Shown one piece after another: positions 1 to 13,800 of a DNA stretch of 64,000 nucleotides (within the stretch, counting starts at the first letter, position 1; every line of letters begins with the position of its first letter). A program made the translations under genes and the position numbers. The DNA comes from Eremophila alpestris peregrina. Lineage: Eukaryota > Chordata > Aves > Passeriformes > Alaudidae. The notes beneath the pieces are model-generated. The model was given only the letters and a program-made list of their open reading frames with translations. It did no database searches and was not told where the DNA came from. The DNA is taken from NCBI GenBank assembly GCA_009792885.1, contig WMCF01000032.1:6956331-7020330 (forward strand), in the 5' to 3' direction.

Positions 1-3000
1 GGATAGTCACTGATGTCTGGTTGAGTGGAGAAAGAAAGGGAAGCTCAGGGCCATGGTAGATTTTCCTCAGTCAGAGTCAGTAGCTGTCCTATTCATTGCC
101 CTGTTCAGTTTATGCAGAGAAAAGAGATTTCTTTCCTAATTTCCATCACCATAAATGGCCACTAAATCTAACAAAAGAAGAGAAATGGAATAGGGAACCC
201 TAATCCTGCTTTGTGGCTCTAAATGAAATTATTTGTGTTGCTAAATCTTTGAATTCATTCTATGGAGGGTCACAAGTACACCTCTCAAAGCATATTTCAG
301 TAAAAGCTGCTGAGTGATTTATTTTGGAACCTTCTGTCTCTTTGCACTTCTACCATTTTTTTCAGTGTGAAACAAAGCTGTCAAAATATTTACTTGGGCA
401 TTTTGTTCAGACATTCTCTTGTGGAAATAGTGTATTTAATAACATCACAAACATGAATTCACAAATCCTTTCATCTGGCATCTATCATTTACAGGATCAA
501 CTGAAAAATACCTGACTGCTCAGCCCCCTCTTTAAAGAGATTTTTATATGATTATTTAAATGATTATTTGCTTTTCCATAATACCTTTCCTGACAGCATA
601 GCACAACTGTGTTTTGATAAACAAATTTTGACACTGATTTATTCACTCTCATTATGACAGCTTTTGAGAAAGTGTTGTGCCACCCCATTTTTCAGGTGAT
701 AAATTAAACAGTGATGAAGTTTGTGACTCACCAAAGTCCCTGCACTGTCCAAAGTTCTCCTTTCAGAGAAGTGAGCTGAGGGAAAAGTAGACTTAACTTT
801 CTTCTCATCTGAGCACAGGCTCTGTTTTCTTTGGCCCTGTACCAATTGCTGTAGGATTTTTTCTCAATTCCATCTTTTGAAGGTGAAGTTTGCATGGATT
901 TTATTCTGTAGGGGCATCTCAAGGCAGTCCTGAAGGCTGCTGTTCTCCATGCAGGGTTAATGGATTCATATTCCAAACCTTTCCTTGGGAGAGCTTTCTG
1001 CCTTCCATGCTTGTCCTTCCTGGTATTGCTGACCAGAGCAGCTTCATTCCACTTCCTTGCTGCTGATAAAACCAGGAACAAAAATTCCCAAGTTTGCCAT
1101 ATGTGTGTGTATGGTGGCACTTTAGATGATTTAAATGCCTGAGGAGGCTGCCAGTGCATTCTTGGTGAATTGTTTTGGGTTTTTTTCCCCCCAAAATTTA
1201 GTTTGCGTTTTTTTACTGATAATTTTATCAATAGGAAGGTTAAAACTTCTAAAGTTCTTCACATATAAGTTGTATTAGCAGTAATTAACTTCTGGACTGT
1301 AAAGTGCTTCCTCAGATGGGGAAAATTAGATTGCATGTATTAAATCCACAAATGCTCGTATAAAAACAGTGAAGGTTTCTTTGTCTGATTCTCTTTCCTG
1401 TAAAATAGTATCATGATTTCCAAACCTGGTTAAGAAAATTTAATGTCTCCTTTTTTAATAACTCATTTCCAGTAAAATAAAATTCAGTACAAATGAATTT
1501 TCTTAGCAGTTTATTAAATGTAGCCATTAGATATTTATCTCTGAGATATGGCTTTCATCTTTCCATAGTATTGTACAAAAGAGATTGCATCTAATTGAAT
1601 AATTAAGCAGCTTTAATATATTATTTCATCTGGTATTACTTTCAGAAACCTTGTCAGAGATATTAGGGAGATTCAGAAGTCTTTAATAACAGACCAGTGT
1701 ATTCAGGACCTTATCCTGGCAGTGAGGAGACATCTTCACTCCTCACTGAAGTGCTCAAAACCTCACACAGGCACTTTGATCTTTTCCATTTGTCTTTGGA
1801 AAGAATTTGGCACTGTTCAGCTCAAATAAAACCAGAATCATTAGAATAATCCATTTCACATATAAGTGAAACAAACTATAAGACAACAAACTACCTCTTG
1901 ATATTTTTTAACTAAAAGCAGATGGCAGGGGTTATTGACTTCATTTTGGGAATGCTTCATTTGCAGGGAGGTTGCATTGAAGGTTGCATTGAAGGAGGCA
2001 CAGCTTTTTCTCCCAGCTTCTGAAATCTCTCCCCTGGCTCTCCAAACTCCCTGCCTCACTCCTGGCTCCCAGCCCAGGCATCCCCATCCTTAACCCTCCT
2101 TCTGGCTTTGAGAAAAGGCATTTTGTGCTCACCCATCTCCCTCCATTCAAACTGGGTTCTTCACATGGCAAAAGAGAGTTTTTATGCCTTCTCTGTGTCA
2201 TAAAATTCAGATCTTGGAGAATTAACACTACTACTCACTTCCTCAAACACATTCAAACTATTCATCCAGTGCCCAAATGCTCACAGTGGTGAGGAGTTTC
2301 GTAGCTCTAGGGAATCATTTAGAATCCTCAGCCAAAGCCAAAATGAAAATTTAAAATGCAGTTGGCAATGATTATTAATCAATTAGCTCCAGGGAGTTGT
2401 CAAGGCTTCCTTAACCAGAGTTAGACTAACAAGAAATATTTTTGAAATAATAAAACTACATCCTTAATAAAACTTGTCTCCTCCTTCACACATTTATTAA
2501 TAAGATGATGTCTAAAATGTTATCAGTGATTACTTTTATGTGAATGGAATTGAATTGGAATGAGAGCCATCTGCAGGAAGCAGTAATTGGCAGATCCATT
2601 TCTTTATAAGCATACATGACTTAAAATCTCAGTAGTGCAAGCCATGTCACAGGGGATTAGAAGAGGGGAATCTCACACTGCCCTCAGCACCTTGGTGTGA
2701 CAGCAGATTTCATTATGCAGTGAGAATTTAGCTGAATATCTCAGCTAAATCAAAAAAATGTGAGTGGGCTGTGAACTGCTGAACACTTTCAGGTTGATCT
2801 TGGTATTGGTATTGTCCCTTTTTAGAGATCTGCAAAAAGGAAGAATAAATCATTCTGTAAGTTACAGCTTGGGAGATTCAGGTGCTGTGGGGTCTGGAGC
2901 ACTCTGTCTCCATCTGCCTCTGCCATGGTTCTGATGAATGCAGCTGTGGGATGTCCAGATTGGGGTGTGAAAAATGACAAGGATGGCTGCTGTGTCTTTT

Positions 3001-3429
3001 TGTTCTGGCTTTTTTTTAAGGTTTCTATATATATTATTGTTTGGGTCCAGAATAACCCCAAATGTGGTGCTTCTCAGATGCCACTTGTGTGATGGGTTAT
3101 TTGAAAAGGGCCACATTTTCCTGTGGCAAAAATGAGCTTTGCCTAACTAGCCAGCAATAAAAATACTTGGATTTCATTTAGAATAAAAAAAAACCTGCAA
3201 ATGAAATAGTTGCAACAGTGCATCAAGGGCTGGTATCCAAATTAATCAATAGCACTTCTTCAGTACTGTCCTGAGAGAACTCACTTAAGTGAAGGGGCTC
3301 AGTAGGAATTTGACAATCCAATATTTGACAATTCTGTACCTACAGAACTTTGCCATCAGGACAAGGCAGCTCTGCAGAGGAGTTCCAGGGCCAGTCCTGC
3401 AGCACAGGCTCAAAGCTCAGCTCAAATTC

Positions 3430-3543
3430 TGTTTTTTATTTTGGCTTTTTGTTTCTTTTTTTGTTTGTTTGGTTTGGGGTTTGTTGTTGTTGTTTGTTTG
3501 GAGTTTTTTGTGATGGTGTCCTTTTTTGTTTTATTATTTGTTT
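3430..3543. repeat. T/G-rich low-complexity tract
   Basis: About 110 bases made almost only of T and G, with runs of TTTG and TTG. It is simple sequence inside the presumed C7orf50 intron. The long frames across it are Phe/Val/Leu/Cys-rich artefacts. Confidence 0.8.
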
Positions 3544-4213
3544 GAACCTTTAAAGTTTTAGAAGCTGATTTAAAACTTAAAAAGCAATAAAAATGAGGTC
3601 ATCAGCTTGAATCTGTGCCTTTGCAGGAGCGTTCTGTACCATTTTTTTGGTGTAACAGTGAGGGAGAATTGACCATATTTGTTTTTTTTCTGGGTCTGGC
3701 AGCGTAGTGCTCATCTGATCTTCAGAAAGCATTTCTACAAATGGACTTTTGCCAACTTTTGGGAAGGATTTTACATGCAGCTGGCTCCTGACATGATTTT
3801 CATACAGAGCGTGGGGCCCTCTTTATCTCCTCGTACCCCCCAGGATGTTCTCCATGGGAGGGAGGCACAACAGTTGTTTCCATTTTCCTTTTCCCTGATT
3901 TCTGGTCCAGGCATCAGTGTGACCAGAATTAAGTGCAAGCAAAGATGGACATCTGGAGAGGAGATGGGGCTTTGGGATACTCTGGGTTGTGTGTTCCTTG
4001 CAGGAGCACAACAGATTGGCTGTGAAGGCCTCAAATTCTATTTTTTTCTTCTTTTTCTGTGATAATTCACCTCCTGCTTTATGTTCTTTTTATTAATATA
4101 TGTAAGATAAAAAGCACATTTTAGAAATACAGTAATAGTAGCTGTGGGCTTTCAAGCCTGACCTTTTTGTTATTAATGAAAACAACAGCAAGTTCTCAGC
4201 ATGTTATTACTCC

Positions 4214-4229
4214 TATATATATATATATT
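4214..4229. repeat. (TA)n microsatellite
   Basis: A short perfect alternating TA run followed by a T-rich tract. Ordinary intronic simple sequence. Confidence 0.7.
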
Positions 4230-7200
4230 ATTTTTTTTTCAAATCAAAATGCAGTTTTGCTGCAGGTGGGCTAATGCAGATATCAGCAACTAAATAACTG
4301 TATCAGGAAAATAATTTTTAAAGAAATTGTGATGGTTTGGGGTTTTTTTTCCCTGAATGCTGTTGGCATTTGCAGGTGGGTTGGTGCCTCTGAGGTGCTG
4401 GACCCCAGATGTAAGAGGCAGGAGCTCTCCTCAGGACCTGCTGCAGGGTTTTGAGGCATTGTTAACAATTTTCTGGGTTGACTTTTCTCCCCACCTATCA
4501 TCTGTCTCATCTGTTTGTACTTGGAGCTCTTCAAGGGAACGTGTCGTGTTGTGTTTGAGCAGAGCCCGTGCTGGGGGAGGAAGAGGATTTCTTCCTTGGC
4601 TGAAGCTGCAGGATGCAAACATAATATAAAACCTTACAAACATAAATAAAACCTTACAAATCATGGCAAGTGATAAAAGTGCATAGAATAAAAGATAAGC
4701 TGTGATAAACATTTTATGAAGATCTAATCAAACTCGGCTTTATGGCACAAAGGGCCCTTCCTTTCACTTGATAAATACCTTCTAAGAAAATCCTGTGACC
4801 TGTTTGCTGCACAATCAGATACAATCTGTCCTAATACTGGACAAAAATGGGCCACTTAAAAGCACATTTATTTTTTCCTGCATGTGTGATTTGTGAATTT
4901 AAAAAAAGCTTCCTCCTCTTGCCTTTTCACAAGTCTTATAGTCATTATGCTGTGTCTAAACCAGATGGAAGAATATATTAAAAAAATGTTTTTAAACCAC
5001 AGATTGAAAAATGGTGCCAGGATTTTCAACCAAAAATGTGGCACTGATTCTAAAATCTGTTGACAATTTTAGAAAGTTTTCTTTTTGCAAACGAGCTCCA
5101 TTAGTGTCTTTTCTTTCTTCCAGGAAAATAAGGAAAACTTTTATCTGAGTCATAATCCAACCTGGATTTGAGAATATCAGCACAAATTTATTAACTTTCT
5201 CCAGGAATTGGAGTTGGGACATAAACATACTCATCAATAACATGAGAAAAACACAGTTAAAGGCTTTAGTTGTCTCTTATGCCTGATGTTGGGTCTTACC
5301 ACAGATCTGTGCTTCCAGGATTTTAACCACAGCCATTCCAGTGCAGCCTCAGAAAAATCTATTTAGAATTTAAATTTTGGCTATCCTTTCTGCATGAGGG
5401 CAGTCAGCATCACACACACTTGAACTGAGATTTCTTCTTACATTGCATTGAGCAGTGGAGTTCACCATGAGGCAGCTCTCAGTGGAACACCAGACATTCA
5501 AAAAACATCTCTGTAAAAGTAAATCCATTTTAAATACCCTTGAGAGAAATAAGAAGAAACTCTGAATACCCCCAATAAAAATAAACACTTTTACATTTCC
5601 CTTTAAATAATTGTAGGTGTTATAACTGGAGGAAAAAATTATTATTCCTACTCCCCTATATGCACTATGAGGGCATATGTTAAACTTCCATCCACATCCA
5701 TATATTTTTTTATACATCCATATAAAACCTCCATCCATAAAATGGCTCTTCTCCCACAAGAGTGAGCTTATGCCAAATTTTTGCTCCCTCTGTGCTGCTT
5801 CCAGGGGTTCCAGGGAGCCTCTTTGAGGTGCAGCATTCCCTGCTCACCTGTTGGCCAGATGTGCATTGTGCTCACCTCTGGCCTGACCTGATAACAGCAT
5901 TCAGAGTTTCCAAATCCAGGCCTTATAGGGGCAGGGAGTGGGGTTTTAACCAGGGCATGGGGTTTTAAAGAGGGCTGCTGTTGTATGCATTGCACTGTGA
6001 AATATTCCAGCAGATCCCTCGAGTGCCAAGCGTTTCAGCAAGGCTTTAAATATCTTTCAGGGAATTTTTTTTGGAGTGTGGTTGTTCCTTTATTGAGGAA
6101 ACACCTGTTATCCACATTTTATGGGTAGGGTGGTGAGCTCAGAAGGGATGCTGCTTGCAGAGAGTTTGGGGAATAAAGGGCCTGACTTGATTGCTGCAGG
6201 CATTAATTGTGTGCCATAACTCCTGTTCAGCCTTCCCCAGGGGGTTTGTGGAAGGGCACAGGTGATCCTTGAGGACAGGTCACAGAGTGGTGAATATCTG
6301 GTGGATCAAAACAGAAAAGCACCCAGGTGAATGAGGTGGGAAGAATGTGGTTATTTTTGTGTAGTGTTGTAGAACACTTTTAACATTTTCCATAAATCTT
6401 TTCAATGTAGTTTTGGTGCAATGGACCAGACCCATGGCTCTGTCCCTCCTTTGAGGGAGGCTTGGGAATGTCAGACATGGGATAAATGACAGGAGAGCTG
6501 CAGGAGGCTGTGCTCTGAGCTGGATGAAACTTTTGAGTTACTTCCCAGATGCTGTGTGCTGGAGAAACCCAAATTTGGTGGCAATCAGCTTTTCCTTGGG
6601 TAGATTCTGAGGCTGAAATGTGTATCCAGGCTGGGCTGCACTGCCAGGGGCACTCACCTGGAGCAGTGGGTACAGGTGAGGTGTCCTTTCACCTGGCACT
6701 CAGCAGTGCTCCTGTGTGCCCTGCAAGGTGTCAGCAGCCACATCCCTGACTGTCCTTCTGGTTTCTTCAGATTTTGTCTCCTACCCAGTAATTTTTCAAG
6801 CTGAATCAGTGAAATGGTTGATTCTCAGCACTCAGGGATTATCTGCCAGTTGTGACAGCTCTGTGCAGTTTTGTCCTGGCCAGGAGTCCCAGCAGATGCA
6901 TTGTGTTGACTTCCTGAATCCAATTTGTAACAATAATGTTTTTTTCATCCTGTGTTTCTGGAACCAATTTGGCCTGCTTTCCCTTCCCCATCTCCTTCTC
7001 CTGGGACACCCCAAGGAGAGCTCTGCCCTGCACACTCCCAGTTGCCTTCTGTTTGCCTGAATTCCCATGGTTTGGGAATGGATTTATGGGAGACGAAAGT
7101 AATTTATGAGATAGACTAGTGAGAATCTTGGGCAGCTTTTTTTGACATGAGATTTCTCCTGCTAAAAAAACAAAAGCCCAAATGTAAAATTTCCTAAGCT

Positions 7201-10200
7201 GCTTGATTTATTTGATTCATTTCCTCCATCTATTCAATTCCAATGCCATTTAGGAAGATCCCTTGCACAAGCATTTAAATTCTCTTTAGTTAAAGTCAAC
7301 CAATGTGTTTTTTTTTTCAATGAGCTGGAGCTCATGAGAAAGATTCAAACATTACCTGTGTAAAGAAGGCAATTAGTGTTTGTACAATGTATTGGAAATT
7401 AGCCTGAGACACACTGGAATAGTACATATTTTACACATGGATATTTTTCATCCAATTCCATAGTTTGTGCTGGATCCTGGCAATTCCAGAAGCTACCAGA
7501 TGAATTCAAACCATGAAAGAGGTTGCAATTGTGTATAAAAAGAGAGGGTTTAACTGGAATGGAGTTGGTTTTGCTCTGTGTATTTGGTCACTGGAAGGAA
7601 AAGCTGTTTCTCCTGCTGTAGTATGTCAAGGAAGCTTATCTGCATGTAAACAGCAAAATGAAACCCCTCTTGTGTTGTAAGGGGCTGAACTTCTCCAGTT
7701 TAGAAGTTGAGCATTTCTAAAAATGTGCTCATGATGTCATGCTGATAACAGGAGATAATCCTCTCACTTTGTCATGGAGTGATACTTTTCCATAGGTTTT
7801 AAAGCTGTCACAGGAGTAGGAATAAAGCTGTCATAATCACAGGAATCAGTGGAAAAGTTTTCTTTTAATAACTGTTAGGGGAGCAACTGTCATGTTATCT
7901 GCATGAAAGATTATCAGGAGTGGTTTGCCCAGAGTTTGATGGGAATTCCATTTTTCAGGTCCATTTTCCTGAAGGGAAGAGACAGGCATTGTTGATACAA
8001 CCATGGTTGGAATACCACTTAAAAGCTTTGGAGTATTTTCTGAAAATAGGAGTGCACCTATAGCTATTAAGGAAAATACTATTTTTTCTTGTTATAATAA
8101 CTTACTGTTTAATTTTAATAAGATCACAAAACAAAAGAAATACCTCGTGAGGCTCTGGTGCTATAATGGACACAAATGTACTTTCTGCAGTTGATTATGT
8201 TAAAGCATTTGTTGTTTATATGAATTATTGTGGTGTAAATAGAGCAGAACCTTTCAGGAAGACAAACTAAACCTTTTGTTTGTTTCTGCAAGAGAATTCC
8301 CAGCAGTGAAAGTCCATCTGGAGCCTTGGATGCAGGAGTACAACAACTTGCCTTAACATGTAGAAGAGAGAGCATATGGTTTTGGTAATAGGTTAATAAG
8401 AGCAATTAACCTTATAGTGCACTCATTTGTTGGTCTCAGTTGTTTATAAACTAGGTAATAAAGATATTTTAACATCCTATAGTTTTATAGGAGATTAAGT
8501 GAAATCAGGCTGTGTTTTTCAAGTTTTAATTCCAACAGCACTCAGGTGATGCTGTGCTAGAAACATCAAATCAGCAGAGGAGAAGATTCAGAGTAACTCC
8601 AAGGTGTGTCCAACCAATGGATACCACTGAATGTTGAAATAATACAATGTTTAGAGAAATACAAACATGTGTTAAAGGTTTTCATTAGCAGAGGAGCTGT
8701 TGTCCCAGGGTGCAGTCACAGATCTGTCACTCAGCTTGTTCTGTATTTACATAGGAAAGAATTTTAGACTTGCCTTCTTCTCCTTGAGGATGAGCCTCAT
8801 GGAAGAACACACCAAAGAATCAGCAAGCACTGTCACTGCTTTATTTTGCTTGTTTTGAAGGACTTCCAGCAGAAGTCCCAGTTTCTCTGTTGGGAGCTGT
8901 GTGTTTGCAGACACAGTCAGTGGGTACAGATGAGCAGGTGGGTGTTGGCCCCACAAACTGCACCCACAGGAAAAGCCATTTTCACTTCATTCTCTGTTGG
9001 CTCCTCACCCTTCAGGTGGTGTCATTTGCTGTCCAGTTGGGCACCTTGCTGCAAAGACAAGTCAAATCCAAAGGTTGTGTGATTTTGCTGTGAGTTTTTT
9101 GGGTTCCAGGCTGGTGGTGATGGGAGAAGGGATGGTTTCACCACAATCATAATTTTTTATTTAATTCTATAACTTGTATCTGGCAGCTTTTTAGCCTCCT
9201 GCTTTTGTGCAATATTTGTTTGGCAAACTTCTGCCTGCTTATTTGACTACTATATTATTATTCCTAAAGAACCCTCTAAATCAGCTTTTTTGTAGATTTA
9301 ACTGGAACATGTAAAGGATGATATATTGTGGTTATTGGTTTTGTCTGTCCTTCCTGATTTACTGCTAATTATCTGATTTTTACCTTATATTTTGGTTATA
9401 AGCTACTTCAATATATTTAGCTGATGATAACCCAAATGAGTGATTCTTTATCCTGAATTTTGAACCTCAAGACAACAATTTCTTTCTTTAGGTTTTCTTC
9501 AGAGGCTTCCATGAAACCTTTCTGTACAAATTTGTGGTCTCATTTTTTTTCTCTTTCATTGAATTGACTGAACAATGTATTTGCTGGTGCAGCATTCACC
9601 AGAGATGAGGACTCTTTTGCTTTATTAGACTTGACAGTGTTTAAACAATGCTAATTCTCATACCCAGCTGGCTTTTCATCTGATTTCTGTGCTCTCTATT
9701 GCTGTGTAAAACAAGCTGGAACATTAATGACATCTTGCACGCTACCCTCTGGAGACCTACTTTTCTTTAGAGAAAAATCACATAAATGTGAAAGTTTCTG
9801 GGGTTTCTCCTTATATATATATTTATTTATTTCTTTTCAAATGATACTTTAGTGTACTGTCAGATTTTGTACTTGTTACAATACTAATTTTCGAGCACAT
9901 AATTTTTAAAAATAGTCTTTATTTCATAGCTAGATTTACTGGTTTGCTCATTTTTTAAATAGAAATAAATGCCTTCATCTAAACCAGAATATACCACCTT
10001 TAAAACCATGCTCAAGATGCACATGAATGTGCTGTTTTAACCCAGCTGAAATGTTGTATATTGAAAATGTGTTTGCTAAACAGCCAAGGAACATTTGCAG
10101 ATGTGAATCATTTGTTCAGCCTCTCACTTTTAACAGTATTGAGTATTCTTCATAGGAGAGAGAGAGAGACATAAAAACCCCATTTTTCCAGCCTATAAAT

Positions 10201-10800
10201 ATAAATATTTAAGTCATGCATTTAGACAAGCCCAAGCCTTAAATGTTTGCTCCTGAAGGATGAACTGTGTCTGTTCTGGAGCAGCCTGTGATGGGCTGCA
10301 GCCATTGCTGGGGTGACCACTGCAGCACAAATCTCTCCTTCCAGTCCTTCAGAGGCTGTTTAATTTCATTAACATCTCAGTTAATTGTGAAACAGCAACT
10401 TTCTGAAGCCCAAACTTGATCCTTGTCCCCTGCACCTCCCCAAACACTCAGCCCTGCAGCAGGGGTGAGGATTTGGGGTGCTCAGGTGTTCTGGTCAAAT
10501 GAGGGCAATGACCTCTCCTAAAGGACTGGCCAGAGCTGGGGGGTGGGATTTGATATTTAACTTCAAGGAATCTGTGCTTTCTGAAGAAAATTTACCTTCT
10601 TGGCTAGAATATCTCCTATAATCTTTTGCACAGAAGCCACTTGGCCCTGTAAAAAACTTGTGCCAGCATCTGTGTCCCACTCTGTGCTGTGCATACAAAG
10701 CCACTTGGAAGCATTGCAGGGAATATTTCCTAAATAAAGAATGTTTTGATATCACAGTATTCCATTTAAACAATTTTTTTTCCCCCCTAATTTTCTACAG

Positions 10801-10882
10801 CTGGTCCAAAAACCCAGAAGAATGGAAGTTTCAAAAGACAAGACAGACGTGGCTGCTCCTGCACATGTATGATAAAGAGAAG
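10801..10882 (+). CDS. C7orf50: C7orf50 penultimate coding exon (WKF domain)
   Basis: This 82-base internal exon encodes 27 full residues after one base that completes a split codon. The peptide carries the signature EEWKFQKTRQTWLLLHMYD, which I recognise as the WKF domain (formerly DUF2373) of C7orf50, the vertebrate counterpart of yeast Ycr016w. Family knowledge: C7orf50 is a nucleolar, RNA-associated protein linked to ribosome biogenesis, with no assigned enzymatic activity. The acceptor is TTTTCTACAG ending at 10,800. The donor is AAG|GTTTGT at 10,882/10,883. The exon ends in phase 0 and joins in frame to the exon at 15,179, which continues the conserved C-terminus. A frame reading through the donor stops shortly after and should not be annotated as an independent gene. 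Confidence 0.93.
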
Positions 10883-13800
10883 GTTTGTGCTGCTTTTTCT
10901 CAGAACAAATATGATACAGTCTTATACATTAGTTATAGCTATTCTTTATTAACCAAAACCTCCCAGTACTAGCCATGCACTTGTCTCATAATTTTAATAA
11001 CTTACAAATGACTTTGTTTTTAACCAAGATGCTGAAGCATTTTAATTGCTTGTCATTCATCTTTTTATTTTTGTTGGTGATCACTGTCCTGTGTATGCTA
11101 GATTTTTTATACTTGATCTATAGCAAGCATAAAGAGAGCAGATTCATTATTTATTTAAATCTGGGGTTTGCTGAGAATTTGAGTCATATCCTTGATTTGA
11201 ATTTCCTAATGTGGGACCCAGCACTGCAAACCACAGTTCTCATATTGTTTCAGATCTCTCTGCCTCCATGGAAGATGCACAGCCATACTGCCAAGATGTT
11301 AAAATAGCTCTCTCATTTCAATATAAGTGAAACCTGATGTTGATTGTGAAGAGCATAAAGTATAACCAGAAGCCAGGCTTGAATCCATACTGAAATCCCT
11401 TCATTTCATAACTTAAAAAACAACATAAATTGAATTTCCAATAAGTATCTGACCATTGTGGTATCAAATGAAGGTGTCAGGTCATTCATTTTGTTGTGCA
11501 ATGGAACAAACCTCTGCCCAGTTGCACAGTGCCTCACTTATTGGTTCATTTTGTTGACATTCAGTTAGGTTTTGCTGATTTTTTTACATTCAGTTAGGTT
11601 TTGCTGATTTTTTTTGTGTGCACTTGAACATTTACTCATTCCAATGGTCCTGACCCAAATTAGTCAGCAGCTCTGAAGCCAATCACCTGACGTTGGGTGT
11701 TACCTTTTCAGACAGCCAGATAATTAACAGCAGAGTTTCATGAGGGCAAAAATGTTCACATGGTGCAAATACTTTGAAAAGATGGGTTGCAGAATACAAA
11801 TTTGATTTTGGTTTCTGGGTTGTTTTCTCTGTCTTCTGTTTTTTTAAGATTGTTCTTTAAAAGTCTTCATCAACCTTTCAAAATCAATGTATGCTCTTCA
11901 AAGCTACCTAGAAATTATTTGGCAGGCAGGATGTTTTTACTTTTTTTACCTGTTTACTTTGGGATTTGTGATGAAATATCACAATGAACTGTAAGTAGCA
12001 TTTGTTTTATGTATCAAAACACAGTTTAACTCCTTATTTCTCAACACTGAAATAACGAAACTTCCTTTTTCTTCAAATTCTTATGGAAGTGCTCTGATTT
12101 ATTTAAATTCACATATTTTGTAGTTTATTAATCAGAGGAGCATTGAATATGAACTTCAGAGAATGATTAACATCTGCATCCAGACTCAGTGAAGTTGGTA
12201 GAACTGCTCAAGTGCTTATAATTAAGCATATGATGAAGTCTCTTTCTTCATCAGTTCCATAGGGAGGGCACACCCAAAATACTCTTTTGAATATTTTTTT
12301 ATACCCAAATTCAACTTCCTGACCATTGCAGAATAAAATCTGCTGGCAATCCAAGCATGACTGATGTACAAAAGGAGACACAAGTTCCTTTCCTCCCCAT
12401 CCCAAGCCAGACCTTTGATCTCATGGTGTCACTTGGATGCCTACTGAAGAGCCATGCAAAGGCTTTGAATCAAGTTTCCTGTACTGACAGGCCTCTTTCT
12501 GTAAGAAATAAGTTGAGGTTCTCAAATTGTTTGCTAGATAAATGGTTTTTTTAAGCTCCTTTAAAATCCATCTGGTGGCTGGCTGACAGCTCCCAAGCCA
12601 GGCCTGTGTACCCATGGTGTGGATCCTTCTCCAGCACCCAGGAGAAAATAAACACTGGGTTATTTGTTGGTCTTCTATCATCTGGCACAGCGTTTTTAGG
12701 AAGTTGCTAGATCAATCTTTGGCTTCTGGACCTCAGGGCATGGTAGGGTGGCTGAAGCTTCCTTGGAAGGTGACCCAAAATGCAGCCTGGCAGCAATGGG
12801 CTGAGCTTCTCTCTGCTGCTGGCTGTGTTTGCTTTGCAAAATACCTGGCTGTCTGCAGGTCTGAAAATACAGAGCTGCAGAGGGTAATTTAAAAGTGACT
12901 TTTCCTGCTACTCTTTCATAGTGTTTTCCTCCTTTTCCCAAAGATAGGAATTATTTCACTTGGGATTATTTCCGTATTAATCAGCTCCAGTGCATATTAG
13001 GAAGTTAGGACAGGGGCAAGGTTGGTGTGTGAGAGAGAAAAAGAAACAAGAAAAAGGTCAAAACAGTTTAACAAAAGAATAATAAGAAAATCCCATAAGC
13101 CTGGCTTTCATGCTGGGAGATCTTGATCTCCAATTTCAAACCAGCCTTGAACTGACCTTGGAACAAAGATTGTGTTCCTCCTTGGAAAAACCTCACCAAG
13201 ACCCCTGAAATTACTGCTTTTGTACTACTGTGTTTGAAGAACTAAAATTTGGATTTCATTAGCTTCCTTTGTGTGTTGCAGTCCTTGCTGTGGCTGCACT
13301 GTCTGTGTAAGTCAGGAGGAAATCTGATCTTACCTTGCCCACGGGGTGCTGTGTTGTGAGCTCCTAAATGAAATAAACCTCAGAGCTGTGTAAGGTTAAA
13401 GGAAAAAAATCAGACTTTTTGAACACTTGAACCCCCTTAGGGCCAAATGCTCAATGTTTTCTGGGCTTCAGGCAGCCTCATGTTAAATCTGCACACTTAG
13501 GATTTCTAAATTTAGAGCAGCATTTCAATTGCCCCCCTCAAGCATTTTGCTTAAATGATATAATAATAACCACTTCCACAGGTATGGCTGTGCCATGTGC
13601 TCTGAGAACAAGAGTTAAATTACAGGGATAATTTGGCCAAGGTTTGAAATGTGGAAATGTTGCTGATTTTAAAAGCTCAGTACTGAGTATCTACATTAAA
13701 GGAACACTGTCTCACTGAAATTGTTTGTGTCTAAATGCGTTCATCTGTTATTAGTACCAGCTTACTGTGAGTGAAAACTTTCAAAAATATAGATATTTTT

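Larger units (their letters stand above)
1..10800 (+). other. C7orf50 intron or upstream flank, no exon seen
   Basis: This stretch precedes the first recognisable C7orf50 exon and ends with a strong acceptor (T/C-rich tract, then CTACAG, at 10,774-10,800). The upstream exons, which in the family encode a basic coiled N-terminal half and the start of the WKF domain, were not found here. They probably lie left of the window because this gene has very long introns in vertebrates. The interval is AT-rich with short open frames only. It holds low-complexity patches (T/G-rich at 3,430-3,543, a (TA) run at 4,214-4,229, GAGAGA near 10,150). I see no RNA gene or mobile element I can name. Confidence 0.6.
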
